Of a DNA stretch of 64,000 nucleotides, positions 34,983-43,910 are shown in pieces. The translations under genes and the position numbers were made by a program. Numbering within the stretch: the stretch's first letter is position 1; each line of letters opens with the position of its first letter. Source of the DNA: DATLGB01 sp963726825 (GTDB taxonomy: Bacteria > Actinomycetota > Thermoleophilia > Solirubrobacterales > Solirubrobacteraceae); the NCBI GenBank assembly GCA_963726825.1, contig CAVSDT010000001.1, positions 992,001-1,056,000 on the forward strand, written 5' to 3'. The notes under the pieces are model-generated. The model did no database searches. It was not told the DNA's origin and saw nothing but the letters and a program-made list of their open reading frames with translations.

Positions 34983-37900
34983 GTGACCCGGATCTCCTTG
35001 CGCCTCGCGCTCCCCCTGATGGCCACGGCCGCCGCGCTGGCATCGTCGGCGCCGGCCGGCGCCGTCACCCTCGACCTCGCCCCGATCCTCGACGACACGC
35101 TCACGGCCGGGGAGGGCACCGCCCGCGGGGCCTGTCACACGCGCCTGCGACCCGGCACGCCGGGCGTGGCCACCGGACGCGCCGTCGCGACGGGGGCGGG
35201 CGCCGTCCAGGTGCACCTCACGGGCACGGGGGACTGGGACGTCGCGCTGTTCGACCTCGCCGGCAAGGCCGTCGCGGCGGGGGCGAGCCCCGACGGGACC
35301 GAGGTCGCCTCCGGCTGGATCACGGGTGGCCAGCCGCTGACCGTGCAGGCCTGCCGCCGCACGGGCGACGCGCCCTCCGCCCGGGTCCTCGTCGAGCACG
35401 CGCCGCTGCCGGCGGACGCGGGCAGGATCGAGCCGCCGCAGATGGTGTCCGTGCGCACCCCGACCCGCGCCGCCAAGACCGCGCTGACCGGGCTGGGTCT
35501 GGACCTGTCCGAGCACGCAGGATCCAAGAGCGTCGGCGCGGTGCTGCACGGCGCCGCCGACCGGGCGAAGCTGCGCGACGCCGGGCTCGGGTACGACGTG
35601 CTCGTCGACGACCTCGTGGCCCAGGGTCTGGCCGAGCAGCGCCAGGAGGACCGCTACGCGGCCCGGGTCAACCGCTCCACCCTCCCGACCGGCCGCGACT
35701 CCTACCGCGTCCTCGCCGACTACGAGAGCGAGCTCAAGGCCCTGGCGGCCCAGCATCCGACCCTCGTGAAGCTGATCACGCTGCCCCACAAGACCTACGA
35801 GGGGCGCGAGGTCATGGGCGTCGAGATCGCCGCCGACGTGCAGCGCGAGGACGGCCGGCCGTCGTTCTTCAACATGGGCGTGCACCACGCCCGGGAGTGG
35901 CCGGCCGCCGAGCTGTCGATGGAGTGGGCCCACGAGCTCGTCAACGGCTACCTCGCCGGTGACCCGCGCGCGACGCGGATCGTGCGCGACAGCCGCAGCG
36001 TCATCGTCCCCGTCGTCAACCCGGACGGCTTCAACTCGTCGCGGAGCGCGGCGATCGGCGACGACGGCAAGGAGGGTGTTGACGACACGGTCAACATCGC
36101 CACGAGCCCGAACGAGTACCGCCGCAAGAACTGCCGCTCGGCGACCGGCGACGCATCCGGCTCCTGCCTGACCCTCTCGGTCGGCCTCGCCGAGCCGGGC
36201 GTGGACCCCAACCGCAACTACGGCGCGCTGTGGGGCGGCCCGGGCGCGGACCAGTCCAACCCGCTGGCCCAGACCTACCCCGGCCCCGGGCCGTTCTCGG
36301 AGCCCGAGTCGCGCAACGTGCGCGACTACGTCGCGACCCACCAGGTCCAGACGCTGATCACCAACCACACGACGGCCGGCCTCGTCCTGCGCGCGCCGGG
36401 GATCGCGTCCCTGGGCGACGCGGTGGACGAGCCCACCTACAAGGCGCTCGGCGACGCGATGGCCAAGGAGAACGGCTACTTCAGCCAGAAGTCGTTCGAG
36501 CTCTACGACACGACGGGGACCACCGAGGACTGGACCTACAACGTCGCCGGCGGGTTCGGCTTCACGTTCGAGATCTTCTGCGGCCAGCCCAACTACACGA
36601 CGGGTGACTGCGACGCGCCGTTCTTCCACCCCCGCTACAGCCGCGTCGTGGCGGAGTGGGACGGCACGAGCGACCAGTCCAACCACGTCGCCGACCCCGG
36701 CCCGGCCGCGCCCTACGGGATGGAGGCCGGCTACGACGGGAAGGGCAACCGGGAGGCCTACTACATCGCCGCCGAGAGCACGCTGAACGAGGCGCGCCAC
36801 TCCGTCGTGGAGGGCAACGCTCCCGCCGGCGCCACGCTGCGCCTGCGCAAGGCGTTCAAGACGGAGACGTTCCCGCAGGCCGACGGCAAGCCGATCGTCT
36901 TCGACGACGCGCTGGAGTCCACGATGACCGTGGGGGCCGACGGGAAGTACCGCTGGCACACGAACCCGTCGACCCGGCCGATCGTGGCGAAGGCGAAGGG
37001 CGACCCGCAGGGCGGCAAGGCGAGCCCGCCGGAGACCGAGACCGGTGGGCCGGTCGGCATGGGCGACGGGGCGGCCCCCGGCGGGACCTTCCCCGCCACG
37101 AGCACGACGAACTACAACGACCATCCGTTCACGGCGCCGCTGCACGAGAACGGCATCAAGAACGCGACCCTCTCGATCGCGGCGACCTGGGACACGCCGA
37201 CGTCGGACTGGGACATGGAGGTCATGCGCGACGTCAACGGCGACGGCCTGTCCGCCGGTGACCCGGTGATCGCGACGTCGGCCACCGGCACCGACTCGGG
37301 CGAGACGGTCACGATCCTGCCCGAGCCGGGCCAGAAGTACGTCGTGCGGATGACGAACTTCGCGGCGGTGGAGAGCTACACGCTCAAGCGCACCTACACC
37401 GCTCCGCTGCCCTTCGAGCCCGCGCAGCGGGAGAGCTGGTCGCTGACCTGCGAGGTCGGCGGCAAGGTGCTCGAGACGCAGGCCGTGCTCGTCGACCGCG
37501 GCCAGGTGGCGCGCGCCGACCTCGACGGCTGCCGCAAGGCCGTCGACGCCGCCGCGACGCCGTCGGGCACCGCAGCCGGCGCGCAGCCGCCCGCGGGCAC
37601 CGCGGCGGGCGCGCAGCCGACGGCGTGCGCCTCCGCCAGCGGCCTGCGGACGGCCAAGGCCACCGCGGCCGGCCGCGGGGTGCGCTTCGCGTTCTCGCGG
37701 CGCGTGAAGCGGCCCGTGACGATCTCGGTGTTCCAGCAGTCCAGCGGGCGCCGGGTCACGGGGGAGCGCCTGGTCGCGCGCTTCGCCGGCCGCTCCCGCG
37801 GCTTGCGCTGGAACGGCCGCGCCAACCGCAAGGGCCGGCGCGTCACCGACGGGTACCTGTTCGCCCGCTACCGGATCGAGACGCCGTCGGGCCAGGACAC

Positions 37901-38258
37901 CCGGCGGATCACGCTGCGCCGCGCCAAGGGTCGCTTCTCCGTGCGGCCGGCGTTCCACCGTCGCGCGAGCTGCGGGGTCCTGCGCTCCTTCAAGCTCGGC
38001 CGGCCGGTGTTCGGCGGGACGACGCGCGCGCGGCTGAAGCTCGCGGCGACGGTGTCGCGCACCGCGAAGGTCCGCTTCGACGTCCTGCGCGGCAAGCGCG
38101 TCATCAAGCGCTACGCCACCAGGACGGTCCGCGCGGGCAAGACGCTGCGCCGCTCGCTCGCGGCGACGGGGCTGCGCCGCGGTGACGTGCGCGTCCGCGT
38201 CACGGTGACCGCCGGTGACCGCGTCGTCCGCTCGACCCTCACGAGCCGCCGCTTGTAG
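34983..38258 (+). CDS. Secreted M14 zinc carboxypeptidase with Arg/Lys-rich C-terminal domains
   Basis: This 1091-residue exported protein starts with a signal peptide (LALPLMATAAALASSAPAGA). The peptidase domain is at about residues 235-560 with all key residues: zinc ligands His302 and Glu305 (HHAREW), Arg411 (PNRNY), zinc ligand His462 (TNHTTAG) and catalytic Glu530 (FTFEIF). It should release C-terminal amino acids outside the cell. A beta-rich region follows, then a 10-residue tandem repeat (GTAAGAQPPA) and a Arg/Lys-rich segment resembling a FlgD-type Ig fold (FARYRIETPSGQDTRR). GTG start at 34983. A single-gene unit. Confidence 0.9.
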   Translation: MTRISLRLALPLMATAAALASSAPAGAVTLDLAPILDDTLTAGEGTARGACHTRLRPGTPGVATGRAVATGAGAVQVHLTGTGDWDVALFDLAGKAVAAGASPDGTEVASGWITGGQPLTVQACRRTGDAPSARVLVEHAPLPADAGRIEPPQMVSVRTPTRAAKTALTGLGLDLSEHAGSKSVGAVLHGAADRAKLRDAGLGYDVLVDDLVAQGLAEQRQEDRYAARVNRSTLPTGRDSYRVLADYESELKALAAQHPTLVKLITLPHKTYEGREVMGVEIAADVQREDGRPSFFNMGVHHAREWPAAELSMEWAHELVNGYLAGDPRATRIVRDSRSVIVPVVNPDGFNSSRSAAIGDDGKEGVDDTVNIATSPNEYRRKNCRSATGDASGSCLTLSVGLAEPGVDPNRNYGALWGGPGADQSNPLAQTYPGPGPFSEPESRNVRDYVATHQVQTLITNHTTAGLVLRAPGIASLGDAVDEPTYKALGDAMAKENGYFSQKSFELYDTTGTTEDWTYNVAGGFGFTFEIFCGQPNYTTGDCDAPFFHPRYSRVVAEWDGTSDQSNHVADPGPAAPYGMEAGYDGKGNREAYYIAAESTLNEARHSVVEGNAPAGATLRLRKAFKTETFPQADGKPIVFDDALESTMTVGADGKYRWHTNPSTRPIVAKAKGDPQGGKASPPETETGGPVGMGDGAAPGGTFPATSTTNYNDHPFTAPLHENGIKNATLSIAATWDTPTSDWDMEVMRDVNGDGLSAGDPVIATSATGTDSGETVTILPEPGQKYVVRMTNFAAVESYTLKRTYTAPLPFEPAQRESWSLTCEVGGKVLETQAVLVDRGQVARADLDGCRKAVDAAATPSGTAAGAQPPAGTAAGAQPTACASASGLRTAKATAAGRGVRFAFSRRVKRPVTISVFQQSSGRRVTGERLVARFAGRSRGLRWNGRANRKGRRVTDGYLFARYRIETPSGQDTRRITLRRAKGRFSVRPAFHRRASCGVLRSFKLGRPVFGGTTRARLKLAATVSRTAKVRFDVLRGKRVIKRYATRTVRAGKTLRRSLAATGLRRGDVRVRVTVTAGDRVVRSTLTSRRL
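37566..37625 (+). repeat. 30-bp tandem repeat, two copies, in the M14 gene
   Basis: Units at 37566-37595 and 37596-37625 encode GTAAGAQPPA and GTAAGAQPTA, a flexible linker between the peptidase part and the C-terminal domain. The unit length keeps the reading frame. Confidence 0.8.
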
Positions 38259-38261
38259 CTT
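38256..38261 (+). promoter_or_regulatory. -10 box of the Nudix gene
   Basis: TAGCTT lies 7 nt before the ATG at 38269; its TAG is also the M14 stop codon. Confidence 0.4.
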
Positions 38262-38268
38262 CGCCCCC

Positions 38269-38736
38269 ATGCCGAAGACCAGCGCCGGCGTCCTCCTGTT
38301 TCGCCGCGACCCGCTCGAGGTGCTCCTGGTGCACCCGGGCGGGCCGTTCTTCGCGTCCAAGGACGCCGGGGCCTGGTCGATCCCCAAGGGCGAGCTCGAC
38401 GACCCGGAGGAGGATCCGCGAGTGCGCGCGCGGACGGAGCTGCAGGAGGAGACCGGCCTGGCCCTGCCCGCCGACGTGGCGCTGATCGAGCTCGGCGACG
38501 TCCGTCTCAAGAGCGGCAAGCGCGTGATCGGCTACGCCGCGGAGGGCGACTTCGACGTCGACGCGCTCGTCTCGAACACGTTCGAGCTCGAATGGCCACC
38601 GCGCTCGGGCCGGCACACGACGTTCCCCGAGGTCGACCGGGCGACGTGGGCCACGCCCGCGATGGCCAGGACCTTGCTGAACCCGGCGCAGGTGCCCTTC
38701 GTCGAGCGTATGCTCGCCGCGTGCGCGCCCGGCTGA
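38269..38736 (+). CDS. Nudix hydrolase
   Basis: This 155-residue cytoplasmic hydrolase starts SAGVLLFRRDPLEVLLVHPGGPFF and carries a Nudix-box-like segment, GELDDPEEDPRVRARTELQEETGL, one residue longer than the consensus and with Thr where Arg normally is. The EExG metal-binding part is intact. Such proteins hydrolyse nucleoside diphosphates linked to another group; close relatives with the GxWxxPKGE entry (GAWSIPKGEL) often act on diadenosine polyphosphates. The end overlaps the GTG of the next gene by 16 bases. Confidence 0.85.
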   Translation: MPKTSAGVLLFRRDPLEVLLVHPGGPFFASKDAGAWSIPKGELDDPEEDPRVRARTELQEETGLALPADVALIELGDVRLKSGKRVIGYAAEGDFDVDALVSNTFELEWPPRSGRHTTFPEVDRATWATPAMARTLLNPAQVPFVERMLAACAPG

Positions 38737-39575
38737 TCCTTGCCACCCTCGTCGCCGTGCTCGCCGCCGGGGCGGGCGCGGTCGCCGGGGCCCAGGACGG
38801 TGCGCCCGTCGCCTACGAGGGCAAGGGCGGGACGTTCACCGGCGTCAACCCGACGGCCGTCGGGTTGCCGCAACTCGGCACGGCAGGGACCTACGGCGCC
38901 GGGGACATGCCCGCTGCCGTGCGCGAGTACTACGCGTCCGGCCGCTACGGGACCGACGTCGCGAAGACCGCCGGCGCCGCCCGCGCGTACCTCGACGAGC
39001 GGCTCGCCCAGCAGGCGGCCGCCGCCACGAAGCGCTGCCGCACCCGCTACGTCAGGACGCAGCGCAAGCTGCGCGGCAAGCGGCTGTTCCGCCGCGCCCG
39101 CCGGTGTCGCACCGTCACGCCACCGCGGCTGACGGGCAAGCCGGCGATCGTGCTCGACATCGACGAGACCTCGCTGTCCAACTACCGCGGGGCGTCGGCC
39201 GGCGGCTTCACCGCCGCGAGCATCGTGACCGACTCGATCGCCGGGACCGGCACGGCGCTGCGGCCGACGCTCGAGCTCTTCGACGCGGCGAAGGCGAAGG
39301 GCGTGGCGGTCTTCTTCATCACGGGCCGGCCCGAGGCGCTGCGCGGCACGACCGAGCGCAACCTCCGCGCGGCGGGCTTCGACGGCTGGCAGCAGCTCAT
39401 CCTCAAGCCGTCGGGCATCGGGACGCTCGACTACAAGGCCGGGGAGCGCAAGAAGCTCGTGGACGGCGGCTATGACGTGATCGCCAACGTCGGCGACCAG
39501 GAGTCAGACCTCGACGGCGGCTTCGCCGACCGGGGCTTCAAGCTCCCGAACCCGTTCTACTTCATCAGCGACTAG
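38721..39575 (+). CDS. Secreted HAD-type acid phosphatase (class B/HAD-IIIB)
   Basis: This 284-residue protein has an N-terminal signal (LILATLVAVLAAGAGAVAGA) and a HAD-IIIB phosphatase domain: first motif IVLDIDETSLSNY, second FFITGRPEAL, then ILKPSG and the acidic end NVGDQESDLDGG. It would release phosphate outside the membrane. A Lys/Arg-rich insert between two Cys (RCRTRYVRTQRKLRGK) precedes the domain and may bind nucleic acid or teichoic acid, as in other secreted proteins of this window. GTG start at 38721 lies within the end of the Nudix gene. Confidence 0.83.
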   Translation: MRARLILATLVAVLAAGAGAVAGAQDGAPVAYEGKGGTFTGVNPTAVGLPQLGTAGTYGAGDMPAAVREYYASGRYGTDVAKTAGAARAYLDERLAQQAAAATKRCRTRYVRTQRKLRGKRLFRRARRCRTVTPPRLTGKPAIVLDIDETSLSNYRGASAGGFTAASIVTDSIAGTGTALRPTLELFDAAKAKGVAVFFITGRPEALRGTTERNLRAAGFDGWQQLILKPSGIGTLDYKAGERKKLVDGGYDVIANVGDQESDLDGGFADRGFKLPNPFYFISD

Positions 39576-39578
39576 CCG

Positions 39579-40958
39579 ATGCCCCTGCGGCGGGTCCGCG
39601 TCGCCGGTGCCGGCCCGCTCGCGGCCGGTCTGGCAGCCGTGCGCGCCGAGGCGCAGCTCCCCGCCGGCTTCCCGGAGGACGTGCTGGCGGAGGCGGCCGC
39701 CGCGGCGGGGACCCGCCCGGCCGCGCCGCGCGTCGAGCTCCCGTTCGTCACCGTCGACCCGCCGGGCGCCCGCGACCTCGATCAGGCGCTGCACATCGAG
39801 CGCCGGGGCGACGGGCATCGGGTGAGCTACGCGATCGCCGACGTCGCCGCCTTCGTCCGCCCGGGCGGCGCGATCGATCGTGCGGCGCACGCCCGCGGGG
39901 TCACGGTGTACCTGCCGGGGGAGAAGGTGCCGTTGCATCCGCCGCAGCTGTCGGAGGGGCCGGCCAGCCTGCTCCCCGGGCAGTGGACGCCGGCGGTCGT
40001 GTGGACCGTCGATCTCGACGGGGCGGGTGCGGCCGTCGCCACGACCGTCGTCCGGGCCGAGGTGCGCAGCGCCGCCCAGCACACCTACGCGGACGTCCCA
40101 CCGCAGCTCGCCCCGCTGCTGCGCGAGGTCGGGGAGCGTCGCAGCGCGCTCGAGCGCGCCCGCGGCGGCGTCCAGCTCAACGTCCCCGAGCAGGAGGTGG
40201 TCCAGGCTGCCGACGGCTCGTGGCGCACGCGCTACCGCGTCGGCCTCCTGTCCGAGGCGGACAACGCGCAGATCTCGCTGCTCGTCGGGATGGAGGCGGC
40301 GAAGCTCATGCTCGCCGCCGGCACGGGGATCCTGCGCACCCAGCCTGCGCCCGATGACCGCGACTACGCACGGCTGCGGCGGCAGGCCGAGGCGCTGGGC
40401 GTCGCCTGGCCCCCCGGCGAGCCCTACCCGGAGCTCGTGCGCCGGCTCGACCCGGCGGTCCCCGCCGAGGCGGCACTCGCCCAACAGGCGACCGGGCTCG
40501 CGCACGGCGCCGGCTACACGGTCTTCGACGGCGCGCCGCCGCCCGATGCGGAGCACTTCGCCGTCGCCGCCCACTACGCGCACGCGACCGCCCCGCTGCG
40601 GCGGCTGCAGGACCGCTTCGTGTCGGAGTGCTGCCTGGCGGCGTCGACGGGAAGCGGCGTCCCGGACTGGGTGCGCGGCGGCCTGGAGGCGCTCCCGGCC
40701 GTGATGGCCGCCGGCACCCGCCGCGCCAACGCGGTCGAGCGCCAGGTCGTCGACCTCGCGGAGGCGCTGCTGCTGCAGGGCCGCGAGGGGGAGCGCTTCG
40801 ATGCCGTGGTCATCGACGACGGGCTGGTGCAGCTCGCCGACCTGGCCGTGCGGGCCAAGCTCGCGGAGGGCGAGCCGGCCGTCGGCAGCCGGGTGCAGCT
40901 GCGGCTCGTGCGGGCCGACCCGGCCGCGCGCGAGGTCCGCTTCGCGCTCGTCCCCTAG
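39579..40958 (+). CDS. RNB-domain ribonuclease, compact form
   Basis: This 459-residue protein is dominated by an RNase II/R catalytic domain: VTVDPPGARDLDQALHIER with acidic metal ligands, YAIADVAAFVRPGGAIDRAAHARGVTVYLP, LSEADNAQISLLVGMEAAKLML and YAHATAPLRRLQDRFV. It lacks the N-terminal cold-shock domains and most of the C-terminal S1 domain of E. coli RNase II (about 640 residues), having only a short tail. It probably degrades RNA from the 3' end. Gap to the previous stop is 3 bases, so it may be co-transcribed with the phosphatase. Confidence 0.88.
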   Translation: MPLRRVRVAGAGPLAAGLAAVRAEAQLPAGFPEDVLAEAAAAAGTRPAAPRVELPFVTVDPPGARDLDQALHIERRGDGHRVSYAIADVAAFVRPGGAIDRAAHARGVTVYLPGEKVPLHPPQLSEGPASLLPGQWTPAVVWTVDLDGAGAAVATTVVRAEVRSAAQHTYADVPPQLAPLLREVGERRSALERARGGVQLNVPEQEVVQAADGSWRTRYRVGLLSEADNAQISLLVGMEAAKLMLAAGTGILRTQPAPDDRDYARLRRQAEALGVAWPPGEPYPELVRRLDPAVPAEAALAQQATGLAHGAGYTVFDGAPPPDAEHFAVAAHYAHATAPLRRLQDRFVSECCLAASTGSGVPDWVRGGLEALPAVMAAGTRRANAVERQVVDLAEALLLQGREGERFDAVVIDDGLVQLADLAVRAKLAEGEPAVGSRVQLRLVRADPAAREVRFALVP

Positions 40959-42892
40959 GTGGGCCGGAGGAAGCCCATGCGGACTGCGGTGCCGCCGGTC
41001 TCGGGGTGGCGCCACTCCGCGCGGTCAGTGACCGCGCGGATGATCTCGACCCCGACCCCGGCACCGGGACTGTCGGGGCGTGGGTTGACGCCGGCGCCGC
41101 CGTCGATGACGACGACGACGAGCTCCGTCGCGTTGACCGTCACGATCACGTCGATGGGTGCCGGGCGATTGCGCGCGGCGTGCATGACGGCGTTGGTGGC
41201 CGCCTCCGAGGTCGCGAGCCGCACGCGCGCGACGGCGTCGTCCCCGAACCCGGCGTCGGCGGCGACGCCGGCGGCCAGGTCGCGCATCGCGCTCACGTAG
41301 TGGGGCAGGGGCGCGAAGCGCCGGTGCACCCGGTCCCCTGGCGGTCGCCGGCAGACCAGCAGCGCCACGTCGTCCTCGCCGCGGCCGGGGAGGCGGCGCG
41401 AGATCACGTCGCGCAGTTCGCCCGCCGACGCCCAGCGACCCGACACCGTGTCGCGCAGGCCCTGCAGCGACTCGTCGAGCGAGCGGCGGCGCCCCTGCAC
41501 CAGCCCGTCGGTGTACAGGACGATGGCGCCGTCGGGCGCGAGCGCGTCGTCGTGCTCGTCGTAGGCGGCGTCCTCGGTGCCCAGCGGCGGCCCGGGCGGG
41601 GCCCACAGCAGGCGGCTGGAGCCGTCGGGCTCGGTCAGCAGCGGCGGCGGGTGGCCGGCGCCGGCCCAGGACAGGTCGCCCGTCTCCGGCCGCAGCTGCA
41701 GGACCACCGCGGTGGCCATCTCCGCCAGCTTGAGCCGGGCGCAGTAGCGCGACGCGCGCTCGAGCACGGTGGCGGGACGCAGGCCGTCCAGGACGTAGGC
41801 ACGGATGGCGGCGCGCAGCTGTGCCATCGCGGTCGCCGCCGGGAGCCCGTTGCCGCACACGTCGCCGATCACGAGCGTCGTGTGGCCGGCGACGGTCAGC
41901 ACGTCGTACCAGTCCCCGCCGACGCCGATCCGGTCTGACGCGGGGGCGTAGCGGACGGCGATGTCGAGCGCGTCGATCGCGGGGACCGTCTCGGGCAGCA
42001 GGGTGCGTTGCAGCTCGGCGCCGAGCCGGCGCTCCGCCTCCAGGCGCTGCTCGAGGTCCGAGCGCCGGCGCAGCTCGTCGGTGACCTCGCTCACGACGGC
42101 CAGGACCCCGGGCTCCCCGTCGGTGCCCGTCACGGGCGTGTAGGTGACGTCGTAGTAGCGGAAGCCATCGAGCGTCAGCGGCGAGTCCTCGAACGCGATC
42201 GGCAGCTCGCGGAACTCGAGCGTCTCGCCCGCGAGCACGCGCTCGAGCTCCGGACGCAGGTGCTCGGCCTCCGGGACCGCGTCGAACAGCCGGCGCCCCA
42301 CCTCGATGCGGCCCGCCGGGAGCATCGCCAGGTAGTGGTCGTTGTACTCACTGACGATGAGGTTGCGGCCCTCGAGCAGGAGCATCCCGATCGAGGCCTG
42401 CTCGATCGCGAGTCGCAGCGTCTCGCGTTCGCCGCGCAGGTCCTGCTCCAGCTGTCGGCGGGCGGCCTCGTTGCGGCGCGCCTCCGTGACGTCGTCGCAG
42501 CTGCCGATCCACTCGACGATCGCGTCGGTGGCGTCGCGCACGGGGGCGCCACGGACGCTCAGGTGCCGCACCCCACCGGGCCCGGTGATGCGGTACTCGA
42601 CGACGTAGAGCTGCTCGGTGGCGACCGCCTGCGCCCACACCTGTGCCACGCGCTCGCGGTCGTCGGGGTGCACGCCATCCAGCCAGCCGTAGCCGAGCAG
42701 CTCGTCCGTCGTCTGGCCGGTCACGGCGCGCCACGGGGGCATGTCGGTGAGCAGGCGCCCCTCGGGCGAGCAGACGAAGAGGAAGTCCGAGAAGGCGGAG
42801 ACCATCGAGCGGAAGCGCGCCTCGTTGCGCTCCAGCGCGTCCAGGCCGCCGGCCGGGAGGACCAGCCCGGCGGCTTCCTCGATCCGATCCAT
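40955..42892 (-). CDS. PAS-PAS-PP2C phosphatase with C-terminal anti-sigma-type ATPase domain
   Basis: This 645-residue signalling protein has two PAS domains (about residues 20-145 and 150-285), a PP2C_SIG (RsbU-type) phosphatase domain at 310-510 with VGGDWYDVLTV, VIGDVCGNGLPAATAM and IVLYTDGLVQGR, and a RsbW-type HATPase at 525-645 (LATSEAATNAVMHAA, VVVIDGGAGVN, GVGVEIIRAV). It likely senses a signal and controls a partner-switching pathway, dephosphorylating an anti-sigma antagonist while also able to bind it as a kinase. No STAS partner or sigma factor lies next to it. A TAGTCT box lies nine bases before the ATG. Confidence 0.9.
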   Translation of the reverse strand: MDRIEEAAGLVLPAGGLDALERNEARFRSMVSAFSDFLFVCSPEGRLLTDMPPWRAVTGQTTDELLGYGWLDGVHPDDRERVAQVWAQAVATEQLYVVEYRITGPGGVRHLSVRGAPVRDATDAIVEWIGSCDDVTEARRNEAARRQLEQDLRGERETLRLAIEQASIGMLLLEGRNLIVSEYNDHYLAMLPAGRIEVGRRLFDAVPEAEHLRPELERVLAGETLEFRELPIAFEDSPLTLDGFRYYDVTYTPVTGTDGEPGVLAVVSEVTDELRRRSDLEQRLEAERRLGAELQRTLLPETVPAIDALDIAVRYAPASDRIGVGGDWYDVLTVAGHTTLVIGDVCGNGLPAATAMAQLRAAIRAYVLDGLRPATVLERASRYCARLKLAEMATAVVLQLRPETGDLSWAGAGHPPPLLTEPDGSSRLLWAPPGPPLGTEDAAYDEHDDALAPDGAIVLYTDGLVQGRRRSLDESLQGLRDTVSGRWASAGELRDVISRRLPGRGEDDVALLVCRRPPGDRVHRRFAPLPHYVSAMRDLAAGVAADAGFGDDAVARVRLATSEAATNAVMHAARNRPAPIDVIVTVNATELVVVVIDGGAGVNPRPDSPGAGVGVEIIRAVTDRAEWRHPETGGTAVRMGFLRPT

Positions 42893-42929
42893 CGCGGCGG
42901 AAGACTACGGACGCGGCGCGCCGCCCGCC

Positions 42930-43910
42930 TCAGCGGACGGCCGGCTCCCGCAGCAGCTCCATCGTCGAGCAGTGAATGCCGCCCCCGTTGGGATGCAGCT
43001 CGTCGTAGGGGATCTGCACGACGTCGACACCGCGCGCGGCGAGACGCTCGACGCTGCGGGGCGAGCCCTCCGCCATCAGCACGCGCCCGGGCCGCAGGGT
43101 CAGGGCGTTGAGCCCCCACGTCTCCGACGGGTCCGCGTGGATCGCCTCGATCCCCTCGGCCTCGAGGCGCTCGAGGAACCAGAACGGCAGGCCCGCGGCG
43201 TTGACGAGGGCCTTGTCGACGTCGACCATGGTGAAGTGCAGGTCGATGTGGATCGTGTAGCCGGCCAGCGGCACCACGAGCAGCTGCCAGCCGAGCCGCG
43301 CGAGCACCTCCTGGAGCTGGCGGGCGCCCTCCTCGTTGCAGCGGATGGAGGTGCCGAAGGCCGCCAGGCCGGGGCGCAGCTTCGTGAACGAGCCGCCCTC
43401 CAGCGTCCCCGTGCCGGTGATGGTGGCCAGGATGGGCAGGCCCTCCGCGGCGACGATCTTCGTCAGCGAGGCCTCCTCGCCGCGGCGCATCCGCACCGCC
43501 ATGCGGCCGATGATCGCGCCACCCGGAACGGTCACGAGCGGGTCGCGCATGTACATCGCCTTCGGGAACCCGGGCAGCGGATCGGCGACGACGACCTCAC
43601 AGCCCTCGGCCTCGAGCGCCGCGACGAGCCCCGCGTGCTGCGCGACCACCCGGTCCAGCGACGGCGGCTCGCGGCGGGTGTAGTACCAGCCGCCGTCAGG
43701 GTCGACGAGCGCCTGCGCCTCCTCGTCCCACGCGTCCGCGCGGACCTGGCCGAGCGAGTCGCCCGGGTGGCGCACGAGCACCTTCCTCAGGGGGCCCACC
43801 TCGTCGCAGGCGCCCCACTCGGCGCCCCAGACGGCCGTGAGCTCGTCGTGGAACGGCGGCTCGGCGGCCGTCGTCATCAGCGTCTGCACAAGATCGGGGG
43901 GGCCGGTCAT
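42930..43910 (-). CDS. Arginine deiminase/dimethylargininase-type amidinotransferase
   Basis: This 326-residue cytoplasmic enzyme belongs to the guanidino-group-modifying superfamily. It has MYMRDPLVTVPGG, GTGTLEGGSFTKL, TIHIDLHFTMVD with the catalytic His, and the nucleophilic Cys near the end (GGIHCSTMELLREP). Such enzymes hydrolyse arginine, methylarginine or related compounds, or transfer an amidino group. The substrate is not decided here. Its start overlaps the end of the upstream gene (43907-44530) by four bases on the same strand, so the two form an operon. Confidence 0.83.
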   Translation of the reverse strand: MTGPPDLVQTLMTTAAEPPFHDELTAVWGAEWGACDEVGPLRKVLVRHPGDSLGQVRADAWDEEAQALVDPDGGWYYTRREPPSLDRVVAQHAGLVAALEAEGCEVVVADPLPGFPKAMYMRDPLVTVPGGAIIGRMAVRMRRGEEASLTKIVAAEGLPILATITGTGTLEGGSFTKLRPGLAAFGTSIRCNEEGARQLQEVLARLGWQLLVVPLAGYTIHIDLHFTMVDVDKALVNAAGLPFWFLERLEAEGIEAIHADPSETWGLNALTLRPGRVLMAEGSPRSVERLAARGVDVVQIPYDELHPNGGGIHCSTMELLREPAVR

